In this document: piece after piece, positions 31,073-38,814 of the stretch
How positions within the stretch are numbered: the stretch's first letter is position 1
Layout of the letters: each line of letters begins with the position of its first letter
Virus record (IMG/VR): IMGVR_UViG_3300014962_000018
Location: 1-38,962 of that record
DNA from: a virus
Length of the DNA stretch: 38,962 nucleotides
Direction: 5' to 3' (one strand)
Program-made: the position numbers and the translations under genes
Notes under the pieces: generated by a model
What the model was told of the DNA's origin: nothing
What the model saw: only the letters and a program-made list of their open reading frames with translations
The model's database searches: none

Positions 31073-31101
31073 AGACTTATCGGAAATAATCAGACTGTCA
31101 A
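31073..31101 (-). promoter_or_regulatory. Promoter of the early minus-strand operon
   Basis: A perfect -35 box TTGACA on the minus strand (31101-31096), 16 nt spacer, then a weak -10 TAAGTC (31079-31074). Operator-like dyads at 31079-31095 and 31101-31117 overlap it. Transcription would run into the gene at 31047. Confidence 0.45.
31079..31095. promoter_or_regulatory. Operator-like dyad (degenerate)
   Basis: ATCGGA-AATAA-TCAGAC. Matches the 6-5-6 layout of the perfect site at 31142 with two changes in the right arm. Centre at 31087, 22 bp from the next site (two helical turns). Confidence 0.5.
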
Positions 31102-31117
31102 GCGGAAAAAATCAGAT
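31101..31117. promoter_or_regulatory. Operator-like dyad
   Basis: AGCGGA-AAAAA-TCAGAT, centre 31109. The block CGGAAAAAATCAGA repeats CGGAAATAATCAGA of the neighbouring site with one change. It overlaps the -35 of the minus-strand promoter. CGGAAAA/TTTTCCG (31103-31123) also form an inverted repeat here. Confidence 0.5.
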
Positions 31118-31125
31118 TTTCCGTA

Positions 31126-31154
31126 TTGACCTAATAATAAAATCGGATTATATC
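31126..31154 (+). promoter_or_regulatory. Promoter of the 31201 gene
   Basis: TTGACC (31126-31131), 17-nt spacer, TATATC (31149-31154). The -10 box lies inside the perfect operator dyad 31142-31158. Start of transcription would be near 31161, giving a 40-nt leader with a CCGGG/CCCGG hairpin (31166-31180) and an AGGGAG ribosome binding site at 31187. Confidence 0.5.
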
Positions 31155-31158
31155 CGAT
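31142..31158. promoter_or_regulatory. Perfect operator dyad
   Basis: ATCGGA-TTATA-TCCGAT, perfect 6-bp arms with a 5-bp gap, covering the -10 box of the plus-strand promoter. A repressor bound here would block transcription of the gene at 31201. Confidence 0.65.
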
Positions 31159-31200
31159 CTATGCACCGGGATAGGCCCGGCGCGATAGGGAGTAGACCTT

Positions 31201-31692
31201 ATGAACACCAACGACCTGAACTTTGTCATCACCGTCCCGAGCAGCAAGGGAATTTGGAACCTATATCCGACGCGCGAGATCGCGGTCGAAAATTTGGCCA
31301 CGTTGCAGGCCGAACGACCCGACGAGTTTGCCGGCGCCAGCGTCCTGACCTACGACGACTGGCACTCGCAGATGGAGTCGGAACTGCTGGCTGACGGAAT
31401 AAAGGAGATCGACAACGAGGATTACTGGTATGCCCTCGAAGTCCTGCCGCCGCTCCAGTGGCATAGCGCCGATGGCGTCACGCGGTTCTGCATGTCCGAA
31501 TTTACGCGCGGCAATATCACCAATCAGTATGCCTCGATCTCCCGCGACGGCGTCGAGCGCTACTTTGTGAAGCCGGTTCGGTTTAACGACCGGTCAACTT
31601 ACATCACGACCGACGACATTCGGGAATACGACGAGCTGCTGCGATTGCTCGCCCTCTCCGAAACACTACTCGCGCGATCAGAGGCCCTTTAG
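31201..31692 (+). CDS. Hypothetical protein under dyad-controlled promoter
   Basis: A 163-residue acidic protein. TREIAVENLATLQAERPDEF, EDYWYALEVLPPLQWH, TRFCMSEFTRGNITNQYASI, then a Tyr-containing helix. The LPP-containing centre resembles small alphaproteobacterial/phage proteins of unknown function (DUF1419-like is possible). It is a single-gene unit with its own promoter, operator and terminator, which suggests tight separate control, for example an early switch or host-takeover protein. Confidence 0.65.
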   Translation: MNTNDLNFVITVPSSKGIWNLYPTREIAVENLATLQAERPDEFAGASVLTYDDWHSQMESELLADGIKEIDNEDYWYALEVLPPLQWHSADGVTRFCMSEFTRGNITNQYASISRDGVERYFVKPVRFNDRSTYITTDDIREYDELLRLLALSETLLARSEAL

Positions 31693-31706
31693 CCAACTCC
31701 TGGCGG

Positions 31707-31739
31707 CCCCGCCAGAGACCTGATCCCTGGCGGGGTTTT
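31707..31739 (+). terminator. Intrinsic terminator
   Basis: CCCCGCCAG (31707-31715) and CTGGCGGGG (31727-31735) make a perfect 9-bp stem, followed by TTTT. A competing stem CTGGCGG/CCGCCAG (31700-31715) shares the left arm. Ends the gene at 31201. Confidence 0.8.
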
Positions 31740-31743
31740 GCAT

Positions 31744-32181
31744 TCACGCCGGAATGCCGTTTTTCTCCATCCATTCCCGATCCTTCTGCAACATGATTTC
31801 CCGCCGCTCAGGAGAATGCCCGAGACGCTCGTATCGTTGGGCTAACTCCTCCAGTTTTGCGTCGATCGCGGTCGTTTTCGATGGCTGGGGCCCCGCAGGG
31901 GCAGCCGAAGCCGTCAGGCTACGCCAGCCGAAGCCGTCAGGCCCCGCCGGGGTTGGCGTCGCCGCCGGGGTCGAAGCCGCCGTCAAATAGCCCTTCTGCT
32001 CCAGCGCGAAATCGATCAAGCTGCGAATAATCGCGGCTTTACCCAGCCCAAAGCTCGCAATCTGACTGTCCTCAGCATATCGGGCGATCAGCTCCATCGT
32101 GACCGGACTCAGCGATAGCTGGATTTTGTATGTTTTCACGTCGTCGGGGTTCATTTTAGGGCGACCAGGTGCGATTTTCAT
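31744..32181 (-). CDS. Ribbon-helix-helix DNA-binding protein
   Basis: A 145-residue protein from the ATG at 32181 (AGGA upstream); a longer form to 32385 would translate the operator region and is rejected. VKTYKIQLSLSPVTMELIAR then GLGKAAIIRSLIDFALEQKG gives the strand-helix-helix of Arc/MetJ-type regulators, with a GRPKMNP arm before it. A Pro/Ala linker (TPAATPTPAGPDG) leads to a helical tail (DAKLEELAQRYERLGHSPER). Two operator-like dyads lie in its own upstream region, so it is the best candidate to bind the GGA-N5-TCC sites. Specificity is inference. Confidence 0.7.
   Translation of the reverse strand: MKIAPGRPKMNPDDVKTYKIQLSLSPVTMELIARYAEDSQIASFGLGKAAIIRSLIDFALEQKGYLTAASTPAATPTPAGPDGFGWRSLTASAAPAGPQPSKTTAIDAKLEELAQRYERLGHSPERREIMLQKDREWMEKNGIPA
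31902..31942. repeat. 18-bp direct repeat in the ribbon-helix-helix gene linker
   Basis: CAGCCGAAGCCGTCAGGC occurs at 31902-31919 and 31925-31942, 23 bp apart. The spacing is not a multiple of three, so copy loss would shift the frame. It lies in the low-complexity linker. Confidence 0.75.
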
Positions 32182-32230
32182 GTTGTGTATATCCTCATTT
32201 AATTGATTGCAGTTTTTGGATAGCTCAAAT

Positions 32231-32247
32231 GTCGGATAACGTCCAGT
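32231..32247. promoter_or_regulatory. Operator-like dyad (degenerate)
   Basis: GTCGGA-TAACG-TCCAGT, same GGA-N5-TCC core. Centre is 23 bp from the next site. Confidence 0.5.
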
Positions 32248-32253
32248 TATAAA

Positions 32254-32270
32254 ATTGGAAAATCTCCAAT
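32254..32270. promoter_or_regulatory. Perfect operator dyad before the ribbon-helix-helix gene
   Basis: ATTGGA-AAATC-TCCAAT, perfect; extendable by one pair on each side. It abuts a TATAAT box on the minus strand (32274-32269) that is a plausible -10 for the ribbon-helix-helix gene. Confidence 0.6.
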
Positions 32271-32558
32271 TATAATTTATTATAACCATACAAAAAGGCC
32301 ATAAACTATTACACACATGGGGAATAGTTAGTCTCTCCGGGGAAGAGTTTTTCATGTAAACACGATTGAAAATAAACGGCTTCAAAAACCGTTACGCAAA
32401 AAAACTATGCAACTAACACACATAAATGTATTGTATATATATAATGCAGAAAAAGGCATGTAATTAAATAGAAAAAAATAAGAATCATAAGTAGAAGAGT
32501 TTAATAGTTTTTTTTATTTTTTTTATTTTATTGTATTTACTACAGTTTGTATGTCAAC

Positions 32559-32616
32559 AACTATTCCGCAAAACCTTTCCCAAACCGTTCCGCAGGCCAA
32601 ATCATGCGGAATAGTT
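32559..32616. repeat. 12-bp inverted repeat upstream of the terminase genes
   Basis: AACTATTCCGCA (32559-32570) and TGCGGAATAGTT (32605-32616) are perfect inverted copies, 34 nt apart. A further direct copy of GTTCCGCA lies between them (32587-32594), and GGAATAGTT recurs at 32321. ACCGTTACGCA near 32388 is a related element. Candidate terminase or initiator binding site. Confidence 0.65.
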
Positions 32617-32663
32617 TCGACACCCCACAGCTAGACGAAACCCAGCCCATCAAACACCAGATT

Positions 32664-32692
32664 TTGACAATCCGGCCGCCAATCGCTAAATC
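32664..32692 (+). promoter_or_regulatory. Candidate promoter of the packaging operon
   Basis: Perfect -35 TTGACA (32664-32669), 17-nt spacer, -10 TAAATC (weak). The start would be near 32699, just before the dyad at 32703 and the ATG at 32731. Confidence 0.45.
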
Positions 32693-32702
32693 ACAATTCA
32701 AT

Positions 32703-32719
32703 ATCGGATATTTTCCAAT
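32703..32719. promoter_or_regulatory. Operator-like dyad before the terminase small subunit
   Basis: ATCGGA-TATTT-TCCAAT; one mismatch between the arms, combining the left arm of the 31142 site with the right arm of the 32254 site. It lies just downstream of the candidate promoter, where a bound repressor would block the packaging genes. Confidence 0.55.
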
Positions 32720-32730
32720 CGGCGAATCGG

Positions 32731-33267
32731 ATGACAACCACGAAAAAGCCCAGGGCGTCGAGAGCGACAGGCAGACCACGCGGTCGGCCGTCCGACTACA
32801 CGCCCGAACTTGTCGACCGGATCTGCGCAGAATTGGCCTGCGGTAAATCGATCCGAACAGTCTGCAAAGCCGACGACATGCCGAGCGTCCAGACAATCTT
32901 TTCCTGGCTGCGCTTAAAACCAGAATTTCTTGATCGCTACGCACGCGCGAAAAACGAAGCTGCTGATGCTCTTGTTGAGGAAATGCTCGACATCGCCGAC
33001 GATGGCTCGAATGACTGGATGGAAGTTCACGACAAGGACGGCGCCTGCATCGGCTATAAGGTCAACGGCGAGCACGTTCAGCGTTCCCGCCTGCGCGTCG
33101 ACAGCCGCAAATGGATCGCGAGCAAGCTCAAGCCGAAAAAATACGGCGACAGCGTCGATCTCAATCACGGCGTCCAGCCAAACGATCCGCTCGCCGACAT
33201 GCTACGCGCCATTCAAGGCACAGCCCTAAAACCGATTGCTCAGATCGAGGACGGCGACGACGAATGA
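32731..33267 (+). CDS. terS: Terminase small subunit (Sf6-like)
   Basis: A 178-residue DNA-recognition subunit of the packaging motor. A basic arm (ATGRPRGRPSDYTPELVDRI) and an N-terminal HTH (ELACGKSIRTVCKADDMPSV, QTIFSWLRLKPEF) precede a helical oligomerisation region (ARAKNEAADALVEEMLDIAD). This matches the Sf6 gp1-type family, including the typical IADDGSNDWM and RSRLRVDSRKWIASKLKPKK segments. It recognises the packaging site and recruits the large subunit. Overlap with the next gene is ATGA. The ATG at 32731 has only a weak ribosome binding site. Confidence 0.88.
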   Translation: MTTTKKPRASRATGRPRGRPSDYTPELVDRICAELACGKSIRTVCKADDMPSVQTIFSWLRLKPEFLDRYARAKNEAADALVEEMLDIADDGSNDWMEVHDKDGACIGYKVNGEHVQRSRLRVDSRKWIASKLKPKKYGDSVDLNHGVQPNDPLADMLRAIQGTALKPIAQIEDGDDE

Positions 33268-34853
33268 ACGCCGTCAGCCCGCCGCGGCTTCCCCTCGACT
33301 TCGTCCCGGCCACGCCCGAGGAGCTTACCATCGCCCTTTCCGACCCGCGATGGCGTATCGGCTCCGGCTTCCTCTACAAGATCATGGTCAAGAGCCCAGA
33401 CCAAGCCAGCGGCGCCACAACGATTCCGTTCCGGCCTAATCGTGCGCAGCGGAAATTGCTCAAGAGCTTGTGGACGCGAAACCTGATTTTGAAAGCCCGC
33501 CAGCTCGGGTTCACCACACTCGTCTCGATCCTCTGGCTCGATCACGCCCTGTTCAATCCAGACCAGCGCTGCGGCATCATCGCCCAGGATCGCGAGGCGG
33601 CAGAGGCCATCTTCCGCGACAAGGTCAAATTCGCCTACGAGCGCCTGCCCGATCCAATCCGCGAGGCGTTTCCGCTCGCGCGTGACAGCGCCAGCGAACT
33701 TCTGTTCGCTCATAACAATTCCTCGATCCGCGTCGCCACGTCCATGCGATCCGGCACGATCCACCGCCTTCACGTCTCCGAGTTTGGTAAAACGTGCGCC
33801 AAGTTTCCCGACAAGGCGCGCGAAGTCGTCACAGGCTCGCTCCCCGCCGTCCCGCTCGATGGCATCGCTATCATCGAATCCACCGCCGAAGGACAAGGCG
33901 GAGATTTCTACGACATGACCAAACGCGCGCAAGCGCTCCACCAAACCAGCGGCGGCAACGATCTAACCCCCCGCGATTACCGCTTTCACTTCTACCCATG
34001 GCACGATGCGCCAGAATACGAGCTGGACCCCGCCGGCGTCATCATCACGCCCAAGGACCACGAGTATTTCGACGGTATCGAAGCCGAGACAGTCAAAAAA
34101 CTCTCCTTGCGTCAGCGCGCCTGGTATTGCGCCACGCGATCCGCCGATTTCGCCGGCGATCCCGAGAAAATGTGGCAGGAATATCCCTCGACCGCAGACG
34201 AAGCGTTCAAGGTCTCGACCGAAGGCACCTACTACGCCGTTCAGCTGGCCGCCGCTCGACGCGATGGCCGTATCGGTCGCGTTCCGCACGTCTCGAACGT
34301 CCCAGTCAACACGTTCTGGGACATCGGATCGCGAGACGGAACAGCAATCTGGTTCCACCAGAAGATCGGCGCAGAGCATCGATTTATTGCCTTCGACGAA
34401 GCATGGGGCGAGCCCTACGCTTATTTCATTCAACGGATGCAATCGCGCGGCTGGATATGGGGAACCCACTATCTCCCGCATGACGCCGAGCACAAGCGGC
34501 AGCAAGGCGCCCGCGTCGCAAGCCCGCTCGAAATGCTCGAAGAACTAACGCCAGGCTGGAAGTGGCAGATCGTTCCCCGCGTTGAGGACATAACCAACGG
34601 CATCCAGATCACGCGCGCCAAATTCAGCGAAGCCTATTTCGACGAGACGAATTGCGCAGCCGGCATCGCCCACCTTGGGCTTTATCGAAAAGACTGGAAC
34701 GAACGTCTAGCAGTCTGGGCCGACAAGCCGCGCCACGACGAACACTCGGAAGCCGCCGACGCTTTTCGTCAATGGGCGCAAGGATGGCAAGACTACGCCG
34801 TGTCTTCCGGCTCGCGCCCTTTTAGATCACGCGCCGGAGGATGGGCAGTATGA
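33264..34853 (+). CDS. terL: Terminase large subunit
   Basis: A 529-residue packaging ATPase-nuclease. The ATG at 33264 overlaps the small-subunit stop. A non-classical Walker A (LKARQLGFTTL, residues 76-86), RLHVSEFGK near the Walker B position and IIESTAEGQGG (coupling motif) mark the ATPase. The C-terminal part starts with NTFWDIGSRDGTAIWF (RNase H-like nuclease, first Asp) and ends with DEHSEAADAFRQW (later acidic residues). It translocates DNA into the procapsid through the portal and cuts it. All motifs are in order, so it should be active. Confidence 0.93.
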   Translation: MNAVSPPRLPLDFVPATPEELTIALSDPRWRIGSGFLYKIMVKSPDQASGATTIPFRPNRAQRKLLKSLWTRNLILKARQLGFTTLVSILWLDHALFNPDQRCGIIAQDREAAEAIFRDKVKFAYERLPDPIREAFPLARDSASELLFAHNNSSIRVATSMRSGTIHRLHVSEFGKTCAKFPDKAREVVTGSLPAVPLDGIAIIESTAEGQGGDFYDMTKRAQALHQTSGGNDLTPRDYRFHFYPWHDAPEYELDPAGVIITPKDHEYFDGIEAETVKKLSLRQRAWYCATRSADFAGDPEKMWQEYPSTADEAFKVSTEGTYYAVQLAAARRDGRIGRVPHVSNVPVNTFWDIGSRDGTAIWFHQKIGAEHRFIAFDEAWGEPYAYFIQRMQSRGWIWGTHYLPHDAEHKRQQGARVASPLEMLEELTPGWKWQIVPRVEDITNGIQITRAKFSEAYFDETNCAAGIAHLGLYRKDWNERLAVWADKPRHDEHSEAADAFRQWAQGWQDYAVSSGSRPFRSRAGGWAV

Positions 34854-36052
34854 CCATGATCACCGTCCATAACGGCGATTGCCTCGACGTGCTGGCATCC
34901 CTGCCAAAGTGCAGCATCGACGCGGTTGTGACCGATCCGCCGTATGAGTTGGGCTTTATGGGCAAGTCGTGGGATGCGAGTGGCGTAGCGTTCAGCCCGG
35001 ACACATGGCGACAGGTAATGCGCGTCTTGAAGCCCGGCGGCCACATGGTCGCGTTTGGAGCGCCGAAGAACTATCACCGCCTCGCCTGCGCCATTGAGGA
35101 CGCGGGGTTTGAAATTAGGGATTCATTGATGTGGGTTTTTGGTCAGGGTTTTCCGAAGAGCCAAGATGTTAGCAAGGCGATTGATAAGGCCGCTGGCGCA
35201 GAGCGTGAGATTGTCGGGCCAAAGTTTCGTCCTGACGGGAAGACAATGGCGAGCGCCGCGCCGAATGGCCCCGGCGGAAACTTTACTGGCGACGATAGGC
35301 CGTGGAAACATGACCCTGCGGCGGTTTTACGTAATCAATCCATAACCGCCCCCGCCACAGACGCCGCCCGCGAATGGCAAGGTTGGGGCACTGCGCTCAA
35401 GCCTGCCTATGAGCCAATCGTCCTTGCCCGCAAGCCCTTGAGCGAAGGCACAGTCGCCGCGAATGTGCTGCGATGGGGGACCGGGGCGATTAATATTGAT
35501 GCGACGCGGGTGGAGGGCGGAGAACGCCCACACATTGAAAGACGCAATGACAAATCACTTGATGGCGATGTTTATGGAAGCGGCATAAACGGAAGCCGAT
35601 GCGTCGGGACTACTAATGCAGGCCGATGGCCCGCCAATTTCTGCCATGACGGTAGCCAAGAGGTGGTGGATTTGTTTCCTGAAAGTGCAAGCGGCTCTGG
35701 AGGACGTTTGGCTTCATGCACAGCAAAAGGATTTTCGACTGTCACCAGTGGTCCATCCGACATCGGTGAATTTAAACCGTATAGTGATGCCGGAAAAGGG
35801 TCAGCCGCCCGCTTCTTCTACTGCGCCAAAGCCTCAAAAAACGACCGCGCTGGCTCCAAACACCCGACCGTCAAGCCCGTCGCCCTCATGCAATGGCTCA
35901 TTCGCATGGTCACGCCACCCGGCGGAACCATACTTGACCCGTTCGCAGGCTCCGGCACAACCGGACAAGCCGCCATCAACGAAGCCGTCGCCGCAATCCT
36001 GATCGAACGCGAAAAGGAATATTACGACGACATCATGCGGAGGATCGCATGA
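34850..36052 (+). CDS. DNA methyltransferase, N6-adenine/N4-cytosine type
   Basis: A 400-residue enzyme. The ATG at 34850 overlaps the terL stop (ATGA) and is 9 nt from GGAGG; the ATG at 34841 touches that site. Catalytic motif IV DPPY is at 29-32 and the S-adenosylmethionine site DPFAGSGTT at 363-371, so the order is catalytic first, cofactor last (beta class). The middle (about 150-320) is long and likely holds target recognition. It methylates DNA bases; no restriction partner is adjacent, so protection of phage DNA or regulation is likely. Placement between terminase and portal suggests late expression. Confidence 0.9.
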   Translation: MTMITVHNGDCLDVLASLPKCSIDAVVTDPPYELGFMGKSWDASGVAFSPDTWRQVMRVLKPGGHMVAFGAPKNYHRLACAIEDAGFEIRDSLMWVFGQGFPKSQDVSKAIDKAAGAEREIVGPKFRPDGKTMASAAPNGPGGNFTGDDRPWKHDPAAVLRNQSITAPATDAAREWQGWGTALKPAYEPIVLARKPLSEGTVAANVLRWGTGAINIDATRVEGGERPHIERRNDKSLDGDVYGSGINGSRCVGTTNAGRWPANFCHDGSQEVVDLFPESASGSGGRLASCTAKGFSTVTSGPSDIGEFKPYSDAGKGSAARFFYCAKASKNDRAGSKHPTVKPVALMQWLIRMVTPPGGTILDPFAGSGTTGQAAINEAVAAILIEREKEYYDDIMRRIA

Positions 36053-36492
36053 CCACTAAACTCATCAAGCCGTTCCTCGACCTGACCCAGACGCACTTCA
36101 CCCGCGTCAAAGGCGACATCACCATCTATGGCGCTTGGTGCGGCGACGACCGGCGCCCTTGTCTCGCGCTTGTCCCGACGATTCGCTACGGCCTCGCCCG
36201 TTTCCACCCCTGCATCGTCCATATCGATGACGCATGGAAATGGAACTGGCGCAAAGGCGACGGCGACCCTGCTTATTGCGCCAAAGCCTCAAAAGTCTTT
36301 GCTCGATACTTAGGCTTGAACGAGCACAGCGCCCGCGATTGCGCGAAAGTCGTCGTCGCCATCCAGGATCACATCGGCGACCTGTTCACGATTCCGCCCA
36401 AGCCGACCGAGGCTTTTGTCGCAGCCGACGCCATCGTGACCAATCTCGACACTGGCAAACAAAAACACGCGGAGATTCTCGATCATGTCTGA
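36049..36492 (+). CDS. Hypothetical protein between methyltransferase and portal
   Basis: A 147-residue protein. KPFLDLTQTHFTRVKGDITI, GAWCGDDRRPCLALVPT, DDAWKWNWRKGDGDPAYCAK, then helices. Conserved Trp and Cys suggest a folded domain, but I do not recognise it. It overlaps both neighbours (ATGA with the methyltransferase, 8 nt with the portal), so it is produced with the packaging machinery. Confidence 0.7.
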   Translation: MTTKLIKPFLDLTQTHFTRVKGDITIYGAWCGDDRRPCLALVPTIRYGLARFHPCIVHIDDAWKWNWRKGDGDPAYCAKASKVFARYLGLNEHSARDCAKVVVAIQDHIGDLFTIPPKPTEAFVAADAIVTNLDTGKQKHAEILDHV

Positions 36493-38812
36493 CATCGAAA
36501 GCACCCGCGAATACCTCCCCGATTCTGGCATGGACCTGGCCAAAGCCACGGTCAAAGAAAATAACGCATGGGCTAGACTGCCTAAAGCTGAAATCGCCAT
36601 TGAGCAAAAGAAAACCAATCTCGACAGCCCGGAAAACAAGGAACGCCATCGACGGCTAGTTTCCTGGTATCAGCACGAGTTGCAGTTGCAGGCCGAAAAT
36701 CGGGCTCAAATGCAGATCGACGAAGACGTTTACGACAACGAGCAATGGGACCCGACCGACGCCGAAGAACTGCGCAAGCGCGGCCAGGTGCCAATCGTCT
36801 ATAACGTCGTCGCCCCCACCATCGACTCTATCGTCAACACCGAAAAACGCACCCGAACACAATACAAAGTTTTGCCTCGACGCAAAGACGGATCGCGACC
36901 CGCCGAACGCAAAACGCAGTTGATGAAATATCTCGACGACGTAAACCGCAGCCAATTCGGCACGTCTCGCGCGTTCGAGGACGCTGTCAAAGTTGGCGTC
37001 GGATGGCTGGAAACAGGATCGCAATCTGGCGACGATGGCGAACCGGTTTATGACCGCTACGAAAGCTGGCGCAACATTCTTTGGGACAGCCGATCCATTG
37101 AAAAAGACTTGTCCGACGCCCGTTATCTGTTCAGGCCAAAATGGATCGACGTTGACGTTGCGGCGGCTTTGTTCCCAGATCGCCGGGGATTGCTCCACCT
37201 GTCAGCGCTCGACTCTGGACGCCAGCTTGTCGACAGCGCTTTCGGCGATCAGCCAATGGACTCGCTCGAATCCTACAACGGGACCATGGGCTATCGATCA
37301 GGCGATTATTTCTATTTCAAGCGCTACCGCGTCCGTCTGATTGAAATGTGGTATCGAGCGCCGGCACAGGTTGAACGAATCGAAGGCGGCGAGTTTTCCG
37401 GCATGATGTTTGACCCGGACTACGCGCCCCATGCCGAAGAAGTGGCAAGCGGTCGGGCTACGGTAATCGCCCGCACCCAAATGAGGATGCACGTCTCCAT
37501 CTTCACCCACAAGGGCCTGCTATGGATCAGTCAGTCGCCCTACAAGCACAATCAATTCCCGTTTACGCCAATCTGGGGTTATCGACGCGGCAGGACCGGC
37601 CTACCCTATGGCGCCATCCGTCGTTTGCGCGACATTCAGATGGACATCAATAAGCGCGCTTCAAAATCATTGCACATTATTTCGAGCAACAAGGTCATTA
37701 TGGACGAAGGCGCAGTCCCGGACCTGAAACAATTCGAGGAAGAAGTAGCCAGGCCAGATTCGATCATCGTCAAAAAGCAAGGCAAGGAACTGGTCATCAA
37801 CGCCGACCGTGAACTTGCTCCCGCGCACATGGAATGGATGTCGCGCGAAATCCAGATGATCCAGTCGACAAGCGGCGTCACTGACGAATTTATGGGGCGC
37901 ACAACCAACGCCGTCTCTGGTGTCGCCATCGAACGTCGGCAAGCCCAGGGCGGATTGGCCACCCAAACCTTTTTCGACAATTTGCTATTTGCCATGAAAG
38001 TGCATGGCGAAAAGCGGCTTTCTCTGATCGAGCAATATTTCACCGAAGAAAAAAGCTTCCGTATTACCAACATGCGCGGCACTCCCGAATATGTGACGGT
38101 GAACGACGGCCTGCCCGAAAACGACATTGTCCGCACCAAAGCGGATTTTGTAATTTCAGAAGACCAATGGTCCGCGACAATTCGACAGGCTCAAACGTCC
38201 GAATTTATGCAGATGCTTACCCAGCTTGCGCCGGCGGCCCCGCAGCTTGTCATGCTGATGCTCGATTTATTGATCGAAAGCATGGATATTCCAAACCGAG
38301 ACGAGATCGTCTCTCGGATCCGGCAGGCGACAGGTATGCGCGATCCAGACGCCGAGGAACCGACGCCAGAAGAAATCGCCCGAGCACAGGAACAGGCCAA
38401 GCAAGCGCAGATGCAGGAAGCCATGATGGCGGCGACCATCGCGGAAAAGCAGGCCAGCGCCGAGCAAAAGGCCGCACAGGCGCGCAAGACTCTGGCCGAC
38501 GCCGACGCACAGGCTCAAAAACTGATCGCCGACATGGCCGGCGTCAACGTGAACACTCAAAAGGCCGCGCTCGAAGCGGCTTTGGCCATGGTGTCGGCGC
38601 CTGCCATAGTTCCGATTGCCGATGGCGTCCTGCACGAAAGCGGCTTCCAGTCGCGCACCGAGAAGGAAGACGCGGCAATGCTGGCGCAGGCGCAGCAGCG
38701 CAAGGCCATGGCCGAACAAGCAGCCCAGGAACAGGCGGCAGCCCAGCAGCAACAGGCCATGCAGCCGCAGCCCGATCCTAATCAGCCACAACCCATGCAG
38801 CCGACGGTGTGA
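36485..38812 (+). CDS. Portal protein (P22-like)
   Basis: A 775-residue protein of the P22/Sf6-type portal family. Clear family segments are RGQVPIVYNVVAPTIDSIVN, TRTQYKVLPRRKDG, FEDAVKVGVGWLE, YESWRNILWDSRS, FPFTPIWGYRRGRTGLPYGA and RTTNAVSGVAIERRQAQG. It forms the twelve-subunit ring at one capsid vertex, through which DNA is packed and released. Residues about 640-775 are Ala/Gln-rich helices (QAKQAQMQEAMMAATIAEKQ, AAQEQAAAQQQQ), likely the long barrel seen in P22 portals. Confidence 0.92.
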   Translation: MSDIESTREYLPDSGMDLAKATVKENNAWARLPKAEIAIEQKKTNLDSPENKERHRRLVSWYQHELQLQAENRAQMQIDEDVYDNEQWDPTDAEELRKRGQVPIVYNVVAPTIDSIVNTEKRTRTQYKVLPRRKDGSRPAERKTQLMKYLDDVNRSQFGTSRAFEDAVKVGVGWLETGSQSGDDGEPVYDRYESWRNILWDSRSIEKDLSDARYLFRPKWIDVDVAAALFPDRRGLLHLSALDSGRQLVDSAFGDQPMDSLESYNGTMGYRSGDYFYFKRYRVRLIEMWYRAPAQVERIEGGEFSGMMFDPDYAPHAEEVASGRATVIARTQMRMHVSIFTHKGLLWISQSPYKHNQFPFTPIWGYRRGRTGLPYGAIRRLRDIQMDINKRASKSLHIISSNKVIMDEGAVPDLKQFEEEVARPDSIIVKKQGKELVINADRELAPAHMEWMSREIQMIQSTSGVTDEFMGRTTNAVSGVAIERRQAQGGLATQTFFDNLLFAMKVHGEKRLSLIEQYFTEEKSFRITNMRGTPEYVTVNDGLPENDIVRTKADFVISEDQWSATIRQAQTSEFMQMLTQLAPAAPQLVMLMLDLLIESMDIPNRDEIVSRIRQATGMRDPDAEEPTPEEIARAQEQAKQAQMQEAMMAATIAEKQASAEQKAAQARKTLADADAQAQKLIADMAGVNVNTQKAALEAALAMVSAPAIVPIADGVLHESGFQSRTEKEDAAMLAQAQQRKAMAEQAAQEQAAAQQQQAMQPQPDPNQPQPMQPTV

Positions 38813-38814
38813 CG

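Larger units (their letters stand above)
32182..32730. other. 549-bp gene-free control region, AT-rich core
   Basis: No convincing gene is seen. From left: the leader of the ribbon-helix-helix gene with two dyads (32231, 32254); a very AT-rich stretch about 32380-32556 with T-runs; a 12-bp inverted repeat (32559-32616); a candidate promoter (32664-32692); and a dyad (32703). Such an AT-rich stretch beside repeats and the terminase genes could be an origin of replication or a packaging (pac/cos) site. There is no direct proof of either. Confidence 0.6.
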
